Numbered from the stretch's first letter, positions 1-6,928 are shown. The stretch: 11,905 bases of DNA from Clostridia bacterium (GCA_900757025.1 CAAEMG010000011.1:1-11905), one strand, 5' to 3'. The notes: generated by a model not told the origin, from the sequence alone. Numbers and translations are program-made.

Positions 1-792
1 GAGCAGTTTGGCGAAAAAATTAAGCGTGAGGAAATGAGAACTGTCGGTGCGGCAAAGGAAATTCAGTCTCTTTTGGGCCTTGAAAAATCTCCGGAAAGAA
101 TAGAGGCATACGATATATCCAACATACAAGGCTTTTATTCAGTTGGGGCTATGGTTGTGTTTGAAAATGGAAGAGCCAAAAAAAGCGATTACAGAAAATT
201 CAAAATTAAAACAGTTGTGGGGGCAAATGATTTTGCCAGTATGCAGGAGGTTTTAAGGCGAAGAATTAATCATGGGCTTTTGGAAAAAAACGGAGCAAAA
301 GGGCTTTCGGGCCATGGATTTGCCAAAATGCCTGACCTTATAATGATGGACGGAGGAAAGCCGCAGATAGCGGCGGCACTTAGTATTTTGGCGGATTTCG
401 GGCTTAATATTCCCGTATGTGGCATGTTTAAAGATGATTTTCACAGAACAAAGGGAATTTTATATAATGACAATGAATATTACATGGCATCAAACAGCGA
501 GGGATTTAAGCTGGTTACAAGAATACAGGACGAAGTTCATCGTTTTGCCATTACATTCCACAGAAACTTTAAAGATAAATCTCAGCTTAGAAGTGTTTTG
601 GACGAAATAGAGGGAATCGGCGAGGTAAGGCGAAAGGCACTTATGAAGCATTTCGGAAGTATTGACAAAATAAAACAGGCTGATGTAGACGAGCTTTTGG
701 AAGTAAGCGAGATGACCATAAAAAGTGCGGAGGCTGTTTACGCTTTTTTCAGAAATGAAGAAAATAAACAACAAAACACTGTAAATAAATGA
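1..792 (+). CDS. uvrC: UvrABC system protein C, C-terminal part (5' end outside window)
   Basis: This is the C-terminal 263 residues of the excinuclease subunit that makes both incisions around a DNA lesion in nucleotide excision repair. The frame is open from base 1, so the gene starts upstream of the window. Visible are the RNase H-like endonuclease domain that makes the 5' cut and a C-terminal helix-hairpin-helix region (about residues 195-252 of this fragment). Expected catalytic positions are present: Asp38 in AYDISNIQG, Asp77 in GANDFASM, Asp117 in PDLIMMDGG, and His180 in DEVHRFAI. They correspond by family knowledge to D399, D438, D466 and H538 of E. coli UvrC. The GIY-YIG and UvrB-binding domains would lie upstream. 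The next gene, hprK, starts 86 bases downstream with no convincing terminator between them, so read-through is possible. Identification is firm. Confidence 0.97.
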   Translation, partial: EQFGEKIKREEMRTVGAAKEIQSLLGLEKSPERIEAYDISNIQGFYSVGAMVVFENGRAKKSDYRKFKIKTVVGANDFASMQEVLRRRINHGLLEKNGAKGLSGHGFAKMPDLIMMDGGKPQIAAALSILADFGLNIPVCGMFKDDFHRTKGILYNDNEYYMASNSEGFKLVTRIQDEVHRFAITFHRNFKDKSQLRSVLDEIEGIGEVRRKALMKHFGSIDKIKQADVDELLEVSEMTIKSAEAVYAFFRNEENKQQNTVNK

Positions 793-797
793 ATATG

Positions 798-808
798 TAT
801 GGTAAAAT
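798..808 (+). promoter_or_regulatory. possible extended -10 promoter ahead of hprK
   Basis: The sequence TATGGTAAAAT matches the Gram-positive extended -10 form (TRTGnTATAAT) with one mismatch. It lies about 70 bases upstream of the hprK start. No good -35 hexamer stands 17 bases upstream. It could give the hprK-to-HPr genes a start independent of uvrC. This is inferred from the motif only. Confidence 0.3.
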
Positions 809-878
809 TTTGTGTGTAACATTGCCGTCTTTTTTTGGCGGCATGGGTTTATGTGTGATTGGGCAAGGAGTATAAAAA

Positions 879-1817
879 ATGGAATATTCATCGCAGTACA
901 GTGTTTCCCTTGTAGATTATGTGAAGGAATTTGATTTGGAAAACATGGTTCCCGAAATAAACCTTACAGGGAAAAAAATAAGCAGTATAGGCGTAAACCG
1001 TCCTGCACTTCAGCTTGCGGGATTTTTTGATTATTTTGAAAACAACAAAGTTCAGCTTATGGGTGTGGTTGAAAGGGCTTATTTGGAAAGACTTGAACCA
1101 ATGTTTAGGGAAGATGTTATGAGAAAGCTGTTTTCATTCGGCTTTCCTTGTCTTGTTGTATGCAACAACATGGAAATTTTTCCGGAAACAAGAGCTTTTG
1201 CAAAAGAGTTTAACGTGCCTGTTTTCAGAACAAAACAGTCTGAAATGGAATTTCTTACGGAAACTAACATATGGCTTTCCGACAAGCTTGCCGAAAGAGT
1301 AACAATACACGGTGTTTTGGTTGATATTGCCGGTGTAGGAGTGCTTATAATAGGCGACAGCGGAATAGGAAAAAGCGAGGCGGCTCTTGAGCTTGTAAAA
1401 AGAGGACATCGTTTGGTAGCAGACGATGCGGTGGAAATAAAAAGAACATCACATTCAAAACTTGTTGGGTCTTGCCCTGAACTTATAAGACACTTTATAG
1501 AACTTAGAGGAATAGGCGTTATAAACGTTAAAGAGCTTTTTGGGGCAAACGCAATAAAGCACAGCCAGAGCATAGACCTTGTTATTAAGCTTGAAATGTG
1601 GAACGAAAACAAAGTTTATGACAGAATGGGTCTTAACGACGAGTATTACGAAATACTTGGAAACAAGCTTTTATGCAACTCTATACCTGTTCGACCAGGA
1701 CGAAACATAGCGGCTATATGTGAAGTTGCGGCGGTAAACAGCAGACAGAGAAAACTTGGCTATAACGCCGCAGAGGTGCTTAGCCAGAGGCTTGAAAGAC
1801 TTACAAGGGACAATTAA
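879..1817 (+). CDS. hprK: HPr kinase/phosphorylase
   Basis: This bifunctional enzyme phosphorylates a regulatory serine of HPr (and of Crh in Bacillus) and removes the phosphate again, setting carbon catabolite control through CcpA. The 312-residue length is normal. The N-terminal domain carries ISSIGVNRPALQLAGFF (34-50). The C-terminal kinase domain has His144 in IHGVLVDI, the P-loop GDSGIGKS (159-166), the acidic pair Asp182-Asp183, the signature RGIGVINV (210-217) and PVRPGRN (270-276) near the C terminus. Every catalytic element I can check is intact. The ATG start at 879 has AAGGAG 8 bases upstream. The likely substrate, an HPr-family protein with the Ser site but no PTS His, is encoded at the end of the same gene run (5631-5873). 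Identification is firm. Confidence 0.97.
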   Translation: MEYSSQYSVSLVDYVKEFDLENMVPEINLTGKKISSIGVNRPALQLAGFFDYFENNKVQLMGVVERAYLERLEPMFREDVMRKLFSFGFPCLVVCNNMEIFPETRAFAKEFNVPVFRTKQSEMEFLTETNIWLSDKLAERVTIHGVLVDIAGVGVLIIGDSGIGKSEAALELVKRGHRLVADDAVEIKRTSHSKLVGSCPELIRHFIELRGIGVINVKELFGANAIKHSQSIDLVIKLEMWNENKVYDRMGLNDEYYEILGNKLLCNSIPVRPGRNIAAICEVAAVNSRQRKLGYNAAEVLSQRLERLTRDN

Positions 1818-1850
1818 GATTAAATTTCATTAGGGAAGGGGTAATAAAAA

Positions 1851-2810
1851 ATGCTTCGTATAGGTGTTAATTTTGACATAGATTACATTACAGCAGGCCT
1901 TGTAGATGAAAATTACAAAATTTTGAAAAAAGAGTGTGTTCCAACACTCAAATACAGAAGCTTTGAAGTTATTACAAAGGACATTGCAGAGCTTTGCATA
2001 AAGCTTTGCATAGACAATGAAATAGAAATAACAAAAGACATTGAATATATAGGAGTTGCCTGCCTTGGTGCAGTTGACACCGAAAGAGGCATAATGATAC
2101 ACACAAGCTGGCTTGAAGATTTTGAAAACGCAGAAATAGTTAAGGAGCTTAAAAAGTATCTTAAAAATGTTGACATTTTTGTTGAAAAAATCGCAAACTG
2201 CTATGCCCTTGCAGAAAGCAGAATAGGCTCAACAAAAAATTATAAAAATTCCGTTTTGGTTGTGCTTGGAAAAGGCATAAGCGGAGGAATTATATTAAAC
2301 GGCGAAATATACCACGGTTCATTTTACGGAGCCGGTGAATTTGGACACCATGTTATAATACATGACGGAGAAGAATGTCAGTGTGGAAGAAGAGGCTGCT
2401 GGTCGGCTTATGCGTCACCGGACGCAATAGTTAGGGAAGCAAGAATAATGGCAATAAAGCACCCAGACAGCATACTTTTCCGTATGGTAAACGGAGATTT
2501 AAGACTGCTTAGCGTAGACCTTATATATAGTGCAGCGGCACAGGGAGGAGTTTACGCACAGACGGTTATTACAAACTATGTTAAATATGTTGCCCTTGGT
2601 TTAGTAAACATCATAAACATACTTCAGCCGGAAGCCGTAACAATAGGCGGAAGTATAGTTCGTGAAGGCGACACATACATTAATATGGTACGTGACATAG
2701 TAAGAGAAAAAGTTTTCGGACAGGAAGCGGAATGCAGAAGAACGAAAATTCTTTATACCGATATGGGCAACGAAGGCGTTATTATTGGTGCAACAATGCT
2801 TAAAAAATAA
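1851..2810 (+). CDS. ROK-family protein, probable catalytically inactive glucokinase-like pseudokinase
   Basis: The protein (319 residues) has the ROK/glucokinase fold along its whole length and no N-terminal helix-turn-helix, so it resembles the sugar-kinase branch rather than NagC/XylR repressors. Recognisable parts are AGLVDENYKIL (15-25), GVACLGAVD (68-76), GISGGIILNGEIYHG (142-156), GAGEFGH (160-166) and the zinc-site motif CQCGRRGC (176-183). Key kinase residues are missing. The phosphate-binding D-x-G-G-T near the N terminus reads N7-F-D-I-D11. The ENDAN motif holding the catalytic Asp reads EKIAN (112-116), with Ile114 at the Asp position. LGTGIGGG reads LGKGISGG (139-146). The Glu usually following the last zinc Cys is Ser185. 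I infer a protein that does not phosphorylate sugar but may bind sugar or a partner. It lies 33 bases after hprK with a good RBS (GGGAAGGGG) and 18 bases before murB, so the three are probably co-transcribed. Confidence 0.85.
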   Translation: MLRIGVNFDIDYITAGLVDENYKILKKECVPTLKYRSFEVITKDIAELCIKLCIDNEIEITKDIEYIGVACLGAVDTERGIMIHTSWLEDFENAEIVKELKKYLKNVDIFVEKIANCYALAESRIGSTKNYKNSVLVVLGKGISGGIILNGEIYHGSFYGAGEFGHHVIIHDGEECQCGRRGCWSAYASPDAIVREARIMAIKHPDSILFRMVNGDLRLLSVDLIYSAAAQGGVYAQTVITNYVKYVALGLVNIINILQPEAVTIGGSIVREGDTYINMVRDIVREKVFGQEAECRRTKILYTDMGNEGVIIGATMLKK

Positions 2811-2828
2811 TTTTGGGAGTGAGAAGTT

Positions 2829-3734
2829 TTGGCTTTTATTGAAACTTTGAAAAATATTATAAAGGAAGGAAATGTTATTGAAAACGAACCTATGAATATA
2901 CATTCTTCCTTTAAAACAGGAGGAAATGCCGATTATTTTGTTTCTCCTTCTTCTGCCGAGGAAACAGCCGAAATTATTAAAGCGGCAAAAAAAGAAAACA
3001 TACCATACCTTGTTATAGGAAACGGTTCTAATATTTTGGTTAGCGACAAAGGAATAAGAGGCGTTGTAATACAGATTGGCAAAGGCATGGCATATGCTGA
3101 AGGCAAAGACGGAAAATACATTATAGGGGCAGGAACTCTTTTATCATCTGCCGCATCAAAAATATGCGAGGACGGATACACAGGTTTTGAATTTGCATCG
3201 GGAATACCGGGAAGTTTCGGCGGTGCACTTTACATGAATGCCGGAGCATACGGCGGAGAAATGAAAGACGTTGTTAAATGGGTTAAGGTTATAGACGAAA
3301 ACCTTGAAGTAAAAACATTAACAAACGAAGAAATGGCTTTCGGATACAGAAAAAGCATTGCCACAGAGAAAAAATATATTATTACAGAAGGCTGTATAGA
3401 GCTTAAAAAAGGCAACAAAGAGGAAATTGCAAAATATTCCGCAGAACTTAACGCAAAAAGAAGGGAAAAACAGCCCCTTAACTATCCAAGTGCAGGAAGC
3501 ACATTTAAAAGACCGGAAGGTTATTTTGCCGGAAAGCTTATAGAAGACAGCGGATTAAAAGGCTACAGTGTTGGCGGAGCCTGCGTAAGCGAAAAACACG
3601 CCGGTTTTGTTGTGAACAAAGGAGGAGCCACAACGGAAGATGTGCTTGAGGTTATAAAGCACTGTCAAGATGTGGTTTACGAAAAATTCGGCGTTAAGCT
3701 TGAAACAGAAGTAAAAATTGTGGGGGAATTTTAA
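2829..3734 (+). CDS. murB: UDP-N-acetylenolpyruvoylglucosamine reductase
   Basis: MurB is the FAD-dependent cytoplasmic enzyme that reduces UDP-GlcNAc-enolpyruvate to UDP-MurNAc with NADPH, the second committed step of peptidoglycan precursor synthesis. The 301 residues show the FAD-binding region with GNGSN (64-68), GIPGSFGGALYMNAGAYGG in the middle, the catalytic Ser224 in SAGSTFK, and the C-terminal Glu294 in LETEV. The pattern and length fit the shorter type II MurB of Gram-positive bacteria. The start is a TTG at 2829 with GGGAG 9 bases upstream; no ATG fits the conserved N terminus. It sits between the ROK gene and rapZ. Identification is firm. Confidence 0.96.
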   Translation: MAFIETLKNIIKEGNVIENEPMNIHSSFKTGGNADYFVSPSSAEETAEIIKAAKKENIPYLVIGNGSNILVSDKGIRGVVIQIGKGMAYAEGKDGKYIIGAGTLLSSAASKICEDGYTGFEFASGIPGSFGGALYMNAGAYGGEMKDVVKWVKVIDENLEVKTLTNEEMAFGYRKSIATEKKYIITEGCIELKKGNKEEIAKYSAELNAKRREKQPLNYPSAGSTFKRPEGYFAGKLIEDSGLKGYSVGGACVSEKHAGFVVNKGGATTEDVLEVIKHCQDVVYEKFGVKLETEVKIVGEF

Positions 3735-3763
3735 TTTTTCCATAAAAACGTGAGGTGGACAGT

Positions 3764-4633
3764 ATGAAATTTGTTATAGTAACCGGTATGTCGGGGGCAG
3801 GAAAAACAACTGTTCTTAAATTTCTTGAGGACATAAATTATTTTTGTGCAGACAATCTTCCGCCTGCTCTGCTTTTGAAATTTGCGGAGCTTTTTGAACA
3901 GGGAAGCGAAATTGACAAAGTTGCCTTAGGAATAGATATAAGAGGAGGAAAACTTTTCAGCGATCTTTTTGAAGGACTTGCACAGCTTACGGCAAACGGA
4001 TATGATTATGAAATACTTTTTCTTGACGCATCGGACACTTGTCTTATAAAGCGTTTTAAGGAAACAAGAAGAAGCCACCCACTTTCAAGAGACGGTTCCA
4101 TAGAGGAAGGCATAACAAAAGAAAGAGAGCTTTTGGAAAACGTAAAGAAAAAAGCAACATATATTATAGATACAAGCAATATACTTACAAGAGAGCTGAA
4201 AGAAAAAATAAACAGCATATTTGTTAAAAACGAAAAGTTTGACAGCCTTATTATAACTGTATGTTCATTCGGCTTTAAATACGGAATACCTATCGACTCG
4301 GATTTGGTTTTTGACGTAAGATTTTTGCCTAATCCTTTCTATATTTCCGAGCTGAAAGAGCTGACGGGAAACGATGCACCTGTGTACAACTATGTAATGG
4401 GTTTTGAAGAAAGCAGACAGTTTTTGGACAAACTTGTGGACATGGTTGAATTTCTTATTCCTCTTTACATTAAAGAAGGAAAAAACCAGCTTGTTATAAG
4501 CATAGGCTGTACGGGAGGAAAGCACAGATCGGTAACTCTGGCAAACGCTCTTTTTAAAGAACTTAGTCTTAAAAAGCACAGTATAAGGCTTAATCATAAT
4601 GATATTGAAAAAGATTCACGACACAGAAAATAG
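3764..4633 (+). CDS. rapZ: RapZ/YvcJ-family nucleotide-binding protein
   Basis: RapZ-family proteins are P-loop ATP/GTPases. E. coli RapZ senses glucosamine-6-phosphate and steers decay of a small RNA; Bacillus YvcJ hydrolyses GTP and its role is less clear. The 289 residues show Walker A GMSGAGKT (8-15), DNLPPALL (30-37), the DIRGG segment (58-62), ETRRSHPLSRDG in the middle, and the C-terminal signature GCTGGKHRSV (248-257), whose Thr, Gly, His and Arg form the metabolite-binding site in E. coli RapZ. I place the start at ATG 3764 because GAGGTGG (3752-3758) lies at proper spacing before it; a GTG at 3755 is inside that site. It is 29 bases after murB and 42 before whiA. In Bacillus a yvcK gene lies between the rapZ and whiA homologues, but here there is none. 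Confidence 0.93.
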   Translation: MKFVIVTGMSGAGKTTVLKFLEDINYFCADNLPPALLLKFAELFEQGSEIDKVALGIDIRGGKLFSDLFEGLAQLTANGYDYEILFLDASDTCLIKRFKETRRSHPLSRDGSIEEGITKERELLENVKKKATYIIDTSNILTRELKEKINSIFVKNEKFDSLIITVCSFGFKYGIPIDSDLVFDVRFLPNPFYISELKELTGNDAPVYNYVMGFEESRQFLDKLVDMVEFLIPLYIKEGKNQLVISIGCTGGKHRSVTLANALFKELSLKKHSIRLNHNDIEKDSRHRK

Positions 4634-4675
4634 AAACAAAACAGTAGGAATTTTACAGAGGAGAAGTGAATAAAT

Positions 4676-5638
4676 TTGTCATTTTCGTCTAAAGTGAAAA
4701 GCGAATTACTTCATCATTTTGGGGAAGCACGTCACTGTCAAATTGCGGAAATTGCTGCCATAATTAATTATTGTGGAGAAATTGAAGAAAAAGAAGAAAA
4801 GTTTTGTGTAAAAATTCAGACAGAGAATAATGCAGCAGCCAGAAAATACTTTACATTAATTAAAAATACATTTAATATAGAATGTGAAATGTTGGTAAAA
4901 CGCAACAACACTTTAAAAAAGAACAGAGTATATATTTTGGAACTGAAAGACAATGAAGAAAATGCTGAAAAAGTTCTTATGGCAGCCGGAATTTTAAGAA
5001 TAAACGGCGGGAAAAAAGAACTTTCAAAAACGGTTTTATCTATTGTTATAAGCAGCATATGCTGCAAAAGAGCATTTATAAGAGGTGCGTTTTTGTCATC
5101 CGGTTCTGTAAGCGACCCTGAGAAAAACTATCATGCAGAGTTTGTTTGTGCAGACGAAGAAAAAAGTATTCAGCTTAGGGATATTATAAATTCGTTTGAA
5201 CTTGATTCCAAAATTATCAAAAGAAAAGAACACTATGTTGTATATCTGAAGGAAGGAGAGCAGATTGCAGATTTGCTTAACGTTATGGGAGCTCACATTT
5301 CTCTTTTGGATATGGAAAATGTGCGTATTTTAAAAGATATGCGAAACAATGTAAACAGAAAAGTAAACTGTGAAACAGCAAACCTAAACAAAACCATAGC
5401 GGCTTCGGTTAAACAGATTGAAGACATAGAGTTTATAAGACAAAATTATGGGCTTGGGTATCTTCCCAAGGTTCTTGAGGATATGGCATCTCTTAGACTG
5501 CAATATCCGGAGGCCAGCCTAAAAGAATTGGGTGAAATGGTTGAGCCGAAGGTTGGTAAATCGGGGGTAAACCACAGACTCAGAAAAATAAGCAGTATTG
5601 CTGAAGGTTTAAGAGAGGGGAATTTAACGGATGTTTGA
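4676..5638 (+). CDS. whiA: DNA-binding protein WhiA
   Basis: WhiA is a Gram-positive protein with a degenerate LAGLIDADG homing-endonuclease-like N-terminal part and a C-terminal helix-turn-helix. It regulates sporulation and division in Streptomyces and affects division and chromosome segregation in Bacillus. The 320 residues begin with the family N terminus SFSSKVKSELLHH. The middle holds RAFIRGAFLSSGSVSDPEK (about 134-152), and the C-terminal part has VNCETANLNKTIAAS followed by the HTH region with EASLKELGEMV and GKSGVNHRLRKI. The start is TTG at 4676, supported by that N terminus; AGAGGAG lies about 12 bases upstream, slightly far. Its stop overlaps the start of the next gene by 8 bases, suggesting translational coupling with the HPr-family protein. 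Confidence 0.95.
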   Translation: MSFSSKVKSELLHHFGEARHCQIAEIAAIINYCGEIEEKEEKFCVKIQTENNAAARKYFTLIKNTFNIECEMLVKRNNTLKKNRVYILELKDNEENAEKVLMAAGILRINGGKKELSKTVLSIVISSICCKRAFIRGAFLSSGSVSDPEKNYHAEFVCADEEKSIQLRDIINSFELDSKIIKRKEHYVVYLKEGEQIADLLNVMGAHISLLDMENVRILKDMRNNVNRKVNCETANLNKTIAASVKQIEDIEFIRQNYGLGYLPKVLEDMASLRLQYPEASLKELGEMVEPKVGKSGVNHRLRKISSIAEGLREGNLTDV

Positions 5639-5873
5639 AAAAGAAGTAGTAGTGGGAAAAATGCTTGATACAAGACTTGCGGCAATGTTTGTTCAGACAG
5701 CAAGCAAATTTAAGAGTAATGTAAAAATTGAAATTGACAACAAAAAGGTAAATGCAAAAAGCCTTATGTGCATAATTTCTCTTGGAATTACAGAAGGTTG
5801 TAAAGTTAAGCTTACAGCTGAAGGTGAAGATGCACAGGCAGCAGTTGAGGAAATTGCAGAGGTTCTTGTATAA
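5631..5873 (+). CDS. HPr-family protein, Crh-like (PTS His replaced by Asp, regulatory Ser kept)
   Basis: This 80-residue protein has the HPr fold signature from end to end: LAAMFVQTASKFKS (16-29), KKVNAKS (38-44) and TAEGEDAQAAVEEIAE (62-77). In HPr the active site reads G-L-H-A-R-P-A, with His15 carrying phosphate from enzyme I. Here the aligned residues are M-L-D-T-R-L-A (11-17), so His is Asp13, Pro is Leu16, and the loop before it is two residues shorter. The HprK target serine (Ser46 of HPr) is present as Ser44 in NAKSLM. It should therefore not work as a PTS phosphocarrier but could still be phosphorylated by HprK, as Bacillus Crh is (Gln15, Ser46). It also shares the crh position after whiA, with hprK upstream in the same run. 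The gene overlaps whiA (ATGTTTGA) and has AGAGAGGGG upstream. An automatic annotation would probably call it HPr. Confidence 0.9.
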   Translation: MFEKEVVVGKMLDTRLAAMFVQTASKFKSNVKIEIDNKKVNAKSLMCIISLGITEGCKVKLTAEGEDAQAAVEEIAEVLV

Positions 5874-5899
5874 TTTTAAATACATAACAGAAACATTTA

Positions 5900-5928
5900 A
5901 AACTCCGTTTTTTAAGCGGAGTTTTTTT
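5900..5928 (+). terminator. intrinsic terminator after the HPr-family gene
   Basis: The stem AAACTCCG pairs with CGGAGTTT (5900-5907 with 5917-5924), with a few further U-A/U-G pairs inside the loop, and runs directly into a T tract. It lies 26 bases after the stop of the HPr-family gene and closes the hprK-to-HPr run. Confidence 0.9.
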
Positions 5929-6212
5929 GTACAAATTTTTAATTTAATCCCAAAATTTTTGAATACATATGCGTAAGAATAAATATGAAAAGAAAAAACA
6001 TTATTTTACCGGCAAATTTTATAATATTTTATTTTCACATTTTGAACACAAACACATCACAAAAGAAACAGAAAAAATTCATTGAGCAGACCTTTTGTGT
6101 ACACATTTATAATGTAATATTTTGTTTGTGGAAACGGAAAGCAGAGAGATAAAAACAAATATTTAATATTACATTCTGCTTTCGGGCAAAGAAATTTGAG
6201 GAGGAAAATAAA
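5929..6212 (+). promoter_or_regulatory. AT-rich intergenic region with promoter and structured leader
   Basis: No convincing gene lies here. A perfect TATAAT stands at 6108-6113, but its -35 is poor: TTGAGC at 6082-6087 is 20 bases away. A perfect 10-base palindrome, TGTGTACACA (6096-6105), sits just upstream of the -10 and could be an operator. Two inverted repeats follow: AATGTAATATT (6111-6121) with AATATTACATT (6165-6175), and GAAAGCAG (6137-6144) with CTGCTTTC (6176-6183). Their arms interlock in the order A, B, A', B'. A strong SD, GAGGAGG (6198-6204), serves the gene at 6213. A 38-codon ORF at 5969-6085 has no SD and was not called. Confidence 0.45.
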
Positions 6213-6829
6213 ATGAAAAAGAAATTAGCTTTATTTTTAGCGGCAGCAATGACAGTTGGAGCAATTCCGCAAGCGGCTTTTGCATCTACAGAAAACACTG
6301 TTTCAAAAATTGCTTCTGTAGAAACTGACAAGGAGTTTTATGCCGACGAAAATTCTACAGCAGTATTAAATCTTTATTGCAAAGCCACAGACGAAGGTGA
6401 TGCAACAGTAACTATAGAGGACGTGACCAAGACGATTCTACATTTACAACAAAAGTTTCGGTAACAATAGGCGAGGATAAAATGTATGCCGGTTCAACTG
6501 AAATTGCCCTTGATGTTCCGGCGTATATTTCAAACGGATACACAATGCTTCCTGTAAGAGCCGTAACGGAGGCACTTTCTGGAAGTGCTATAGTAAGATG
6601 GGATGACGCAACAAAGACTGTTACAATTACATTTGGTCAGAGAGTAATAAGCATGACTGTTGGTTCAAAGCAGATGATGATTAACGGTGTAAACGTTGCA
6701 ATGCAGGCTGCATGTGAAATTACGGACAGCAGAGCATTTATTCCTCTTAGAGATTTAGGCTACGCTCTTGGACTTAATGACAGTAAGATTAACTGGGACG
6801 ATTCAACAAAAACAGCAACACTGAACTGA
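6213..6829 (+). pseudogene. secreted copper-amine-oxidase-N-like domain protein, frameshifted
   Basis: The first frame (from ATG 6213) starts with a clear Sec signal peptide (about residues 1-24, cleavage after AFA) and runs into a stop at 6462. The -1 frame is open from 6401 and continues to 6829. Its C-terminal part matches the copper amine oxidase N-terminal-like domain found in secreted Firmicutes proteins: two copies of a pattern with PAYISNGYTMLPVRAV, VRWDDATKTVTI, AFIPLRDLGYALG and INWDDSTKTATL. Before its first Met this frame already reads DDSTFTTKVSVTIGEDK, which suits a secreted linker. One continuous protein broken by a single-base loss near 6431 (AAGGAC to AAGAC) is therefore the simplest reading. 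Intact, it would be about 205 residues. The cause may be a real mutation, an assembly error, or much less likely programmed frameshifting. Function is unknown; such domains usually act in the envelope. It has its own leader and terminator. Confidence 0.75.
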
Positions 6830-6832
6830 TAG

Positions 6833-6859
6833 AAAGTCTTAAATGCTACTAAAGACTTT
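6833..6859 (+). other. hairpin without T tract
   Basis: AAAGTCTT (6833-6840) can pair with AAGACTTT (6852-6859) around an 11-base loop, 4 bases after the preceding stop codon. No T run follows, so it is not an intrinsic terminator. It could be a 3'-end stabilising stem ahead of the real terminator at 6899. Confidence 0.35.
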
Positions 6860-6898
6860 AAAATAAAGCTGACTTTTTAATTAATATATTTGTTTTTT

Positions 6899-6928
6899 AC
6901 GCTTGCGGCAAAACGCAGGCGTTTTTTT
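6899..6928 (+). terminator. intrinsic terminator after the frameshifted secreted-protein gene
   Basis: ACGCTTGCG (6899-6907) pairs with CGCAGGCGT (6914-6922) with one G-U pair around a 6-base loop. It is followed directly by T residues up to 6928. It separates the secreted-protein gene from the glgA promoter. Confidence 0.9.

Noticed and set aside
823..843. Hairpin TGCCGTC/GGCGGCA with a loop of seven T between uvrC and hprK, as a possible uvrC terminator
   Set aside because: The T run is in the loop and no T tract follows the stem, so it does not fit an intrinsic terminator.
1079..1612. Long reverse-strand ORF of 177 codons opposite hprK
   Set aside because: It is fully inside a firmly identified gene and its translation has no recognisable motif; it is an antisense shadow.
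3755..3763. GTG at 3755 as the rapZ start
   Set aside because: The GTG lies within the Shine-Dalgarno GAGGTGG for the ATG at 3764, and the conserved N terminus begins right at that ATG.
5969..6085. 38-codon, Lys- and His-rich small ORF in the intergenic region
   Set aside because: It has no Shine-Dalgarno, lies in very AT-rich DNA with no recognisable pattern, and is what chance would give.
6447..6464. Programmed -1 frameshift at ACAAAAG in the secreted-protein gene
   Set aside because: It is not a proper X-XXY-YYZ heptamer, no clear stimulatory stem follows, and the -1 frame already reads as natural protein upstream of it, so a lost base is simpler.
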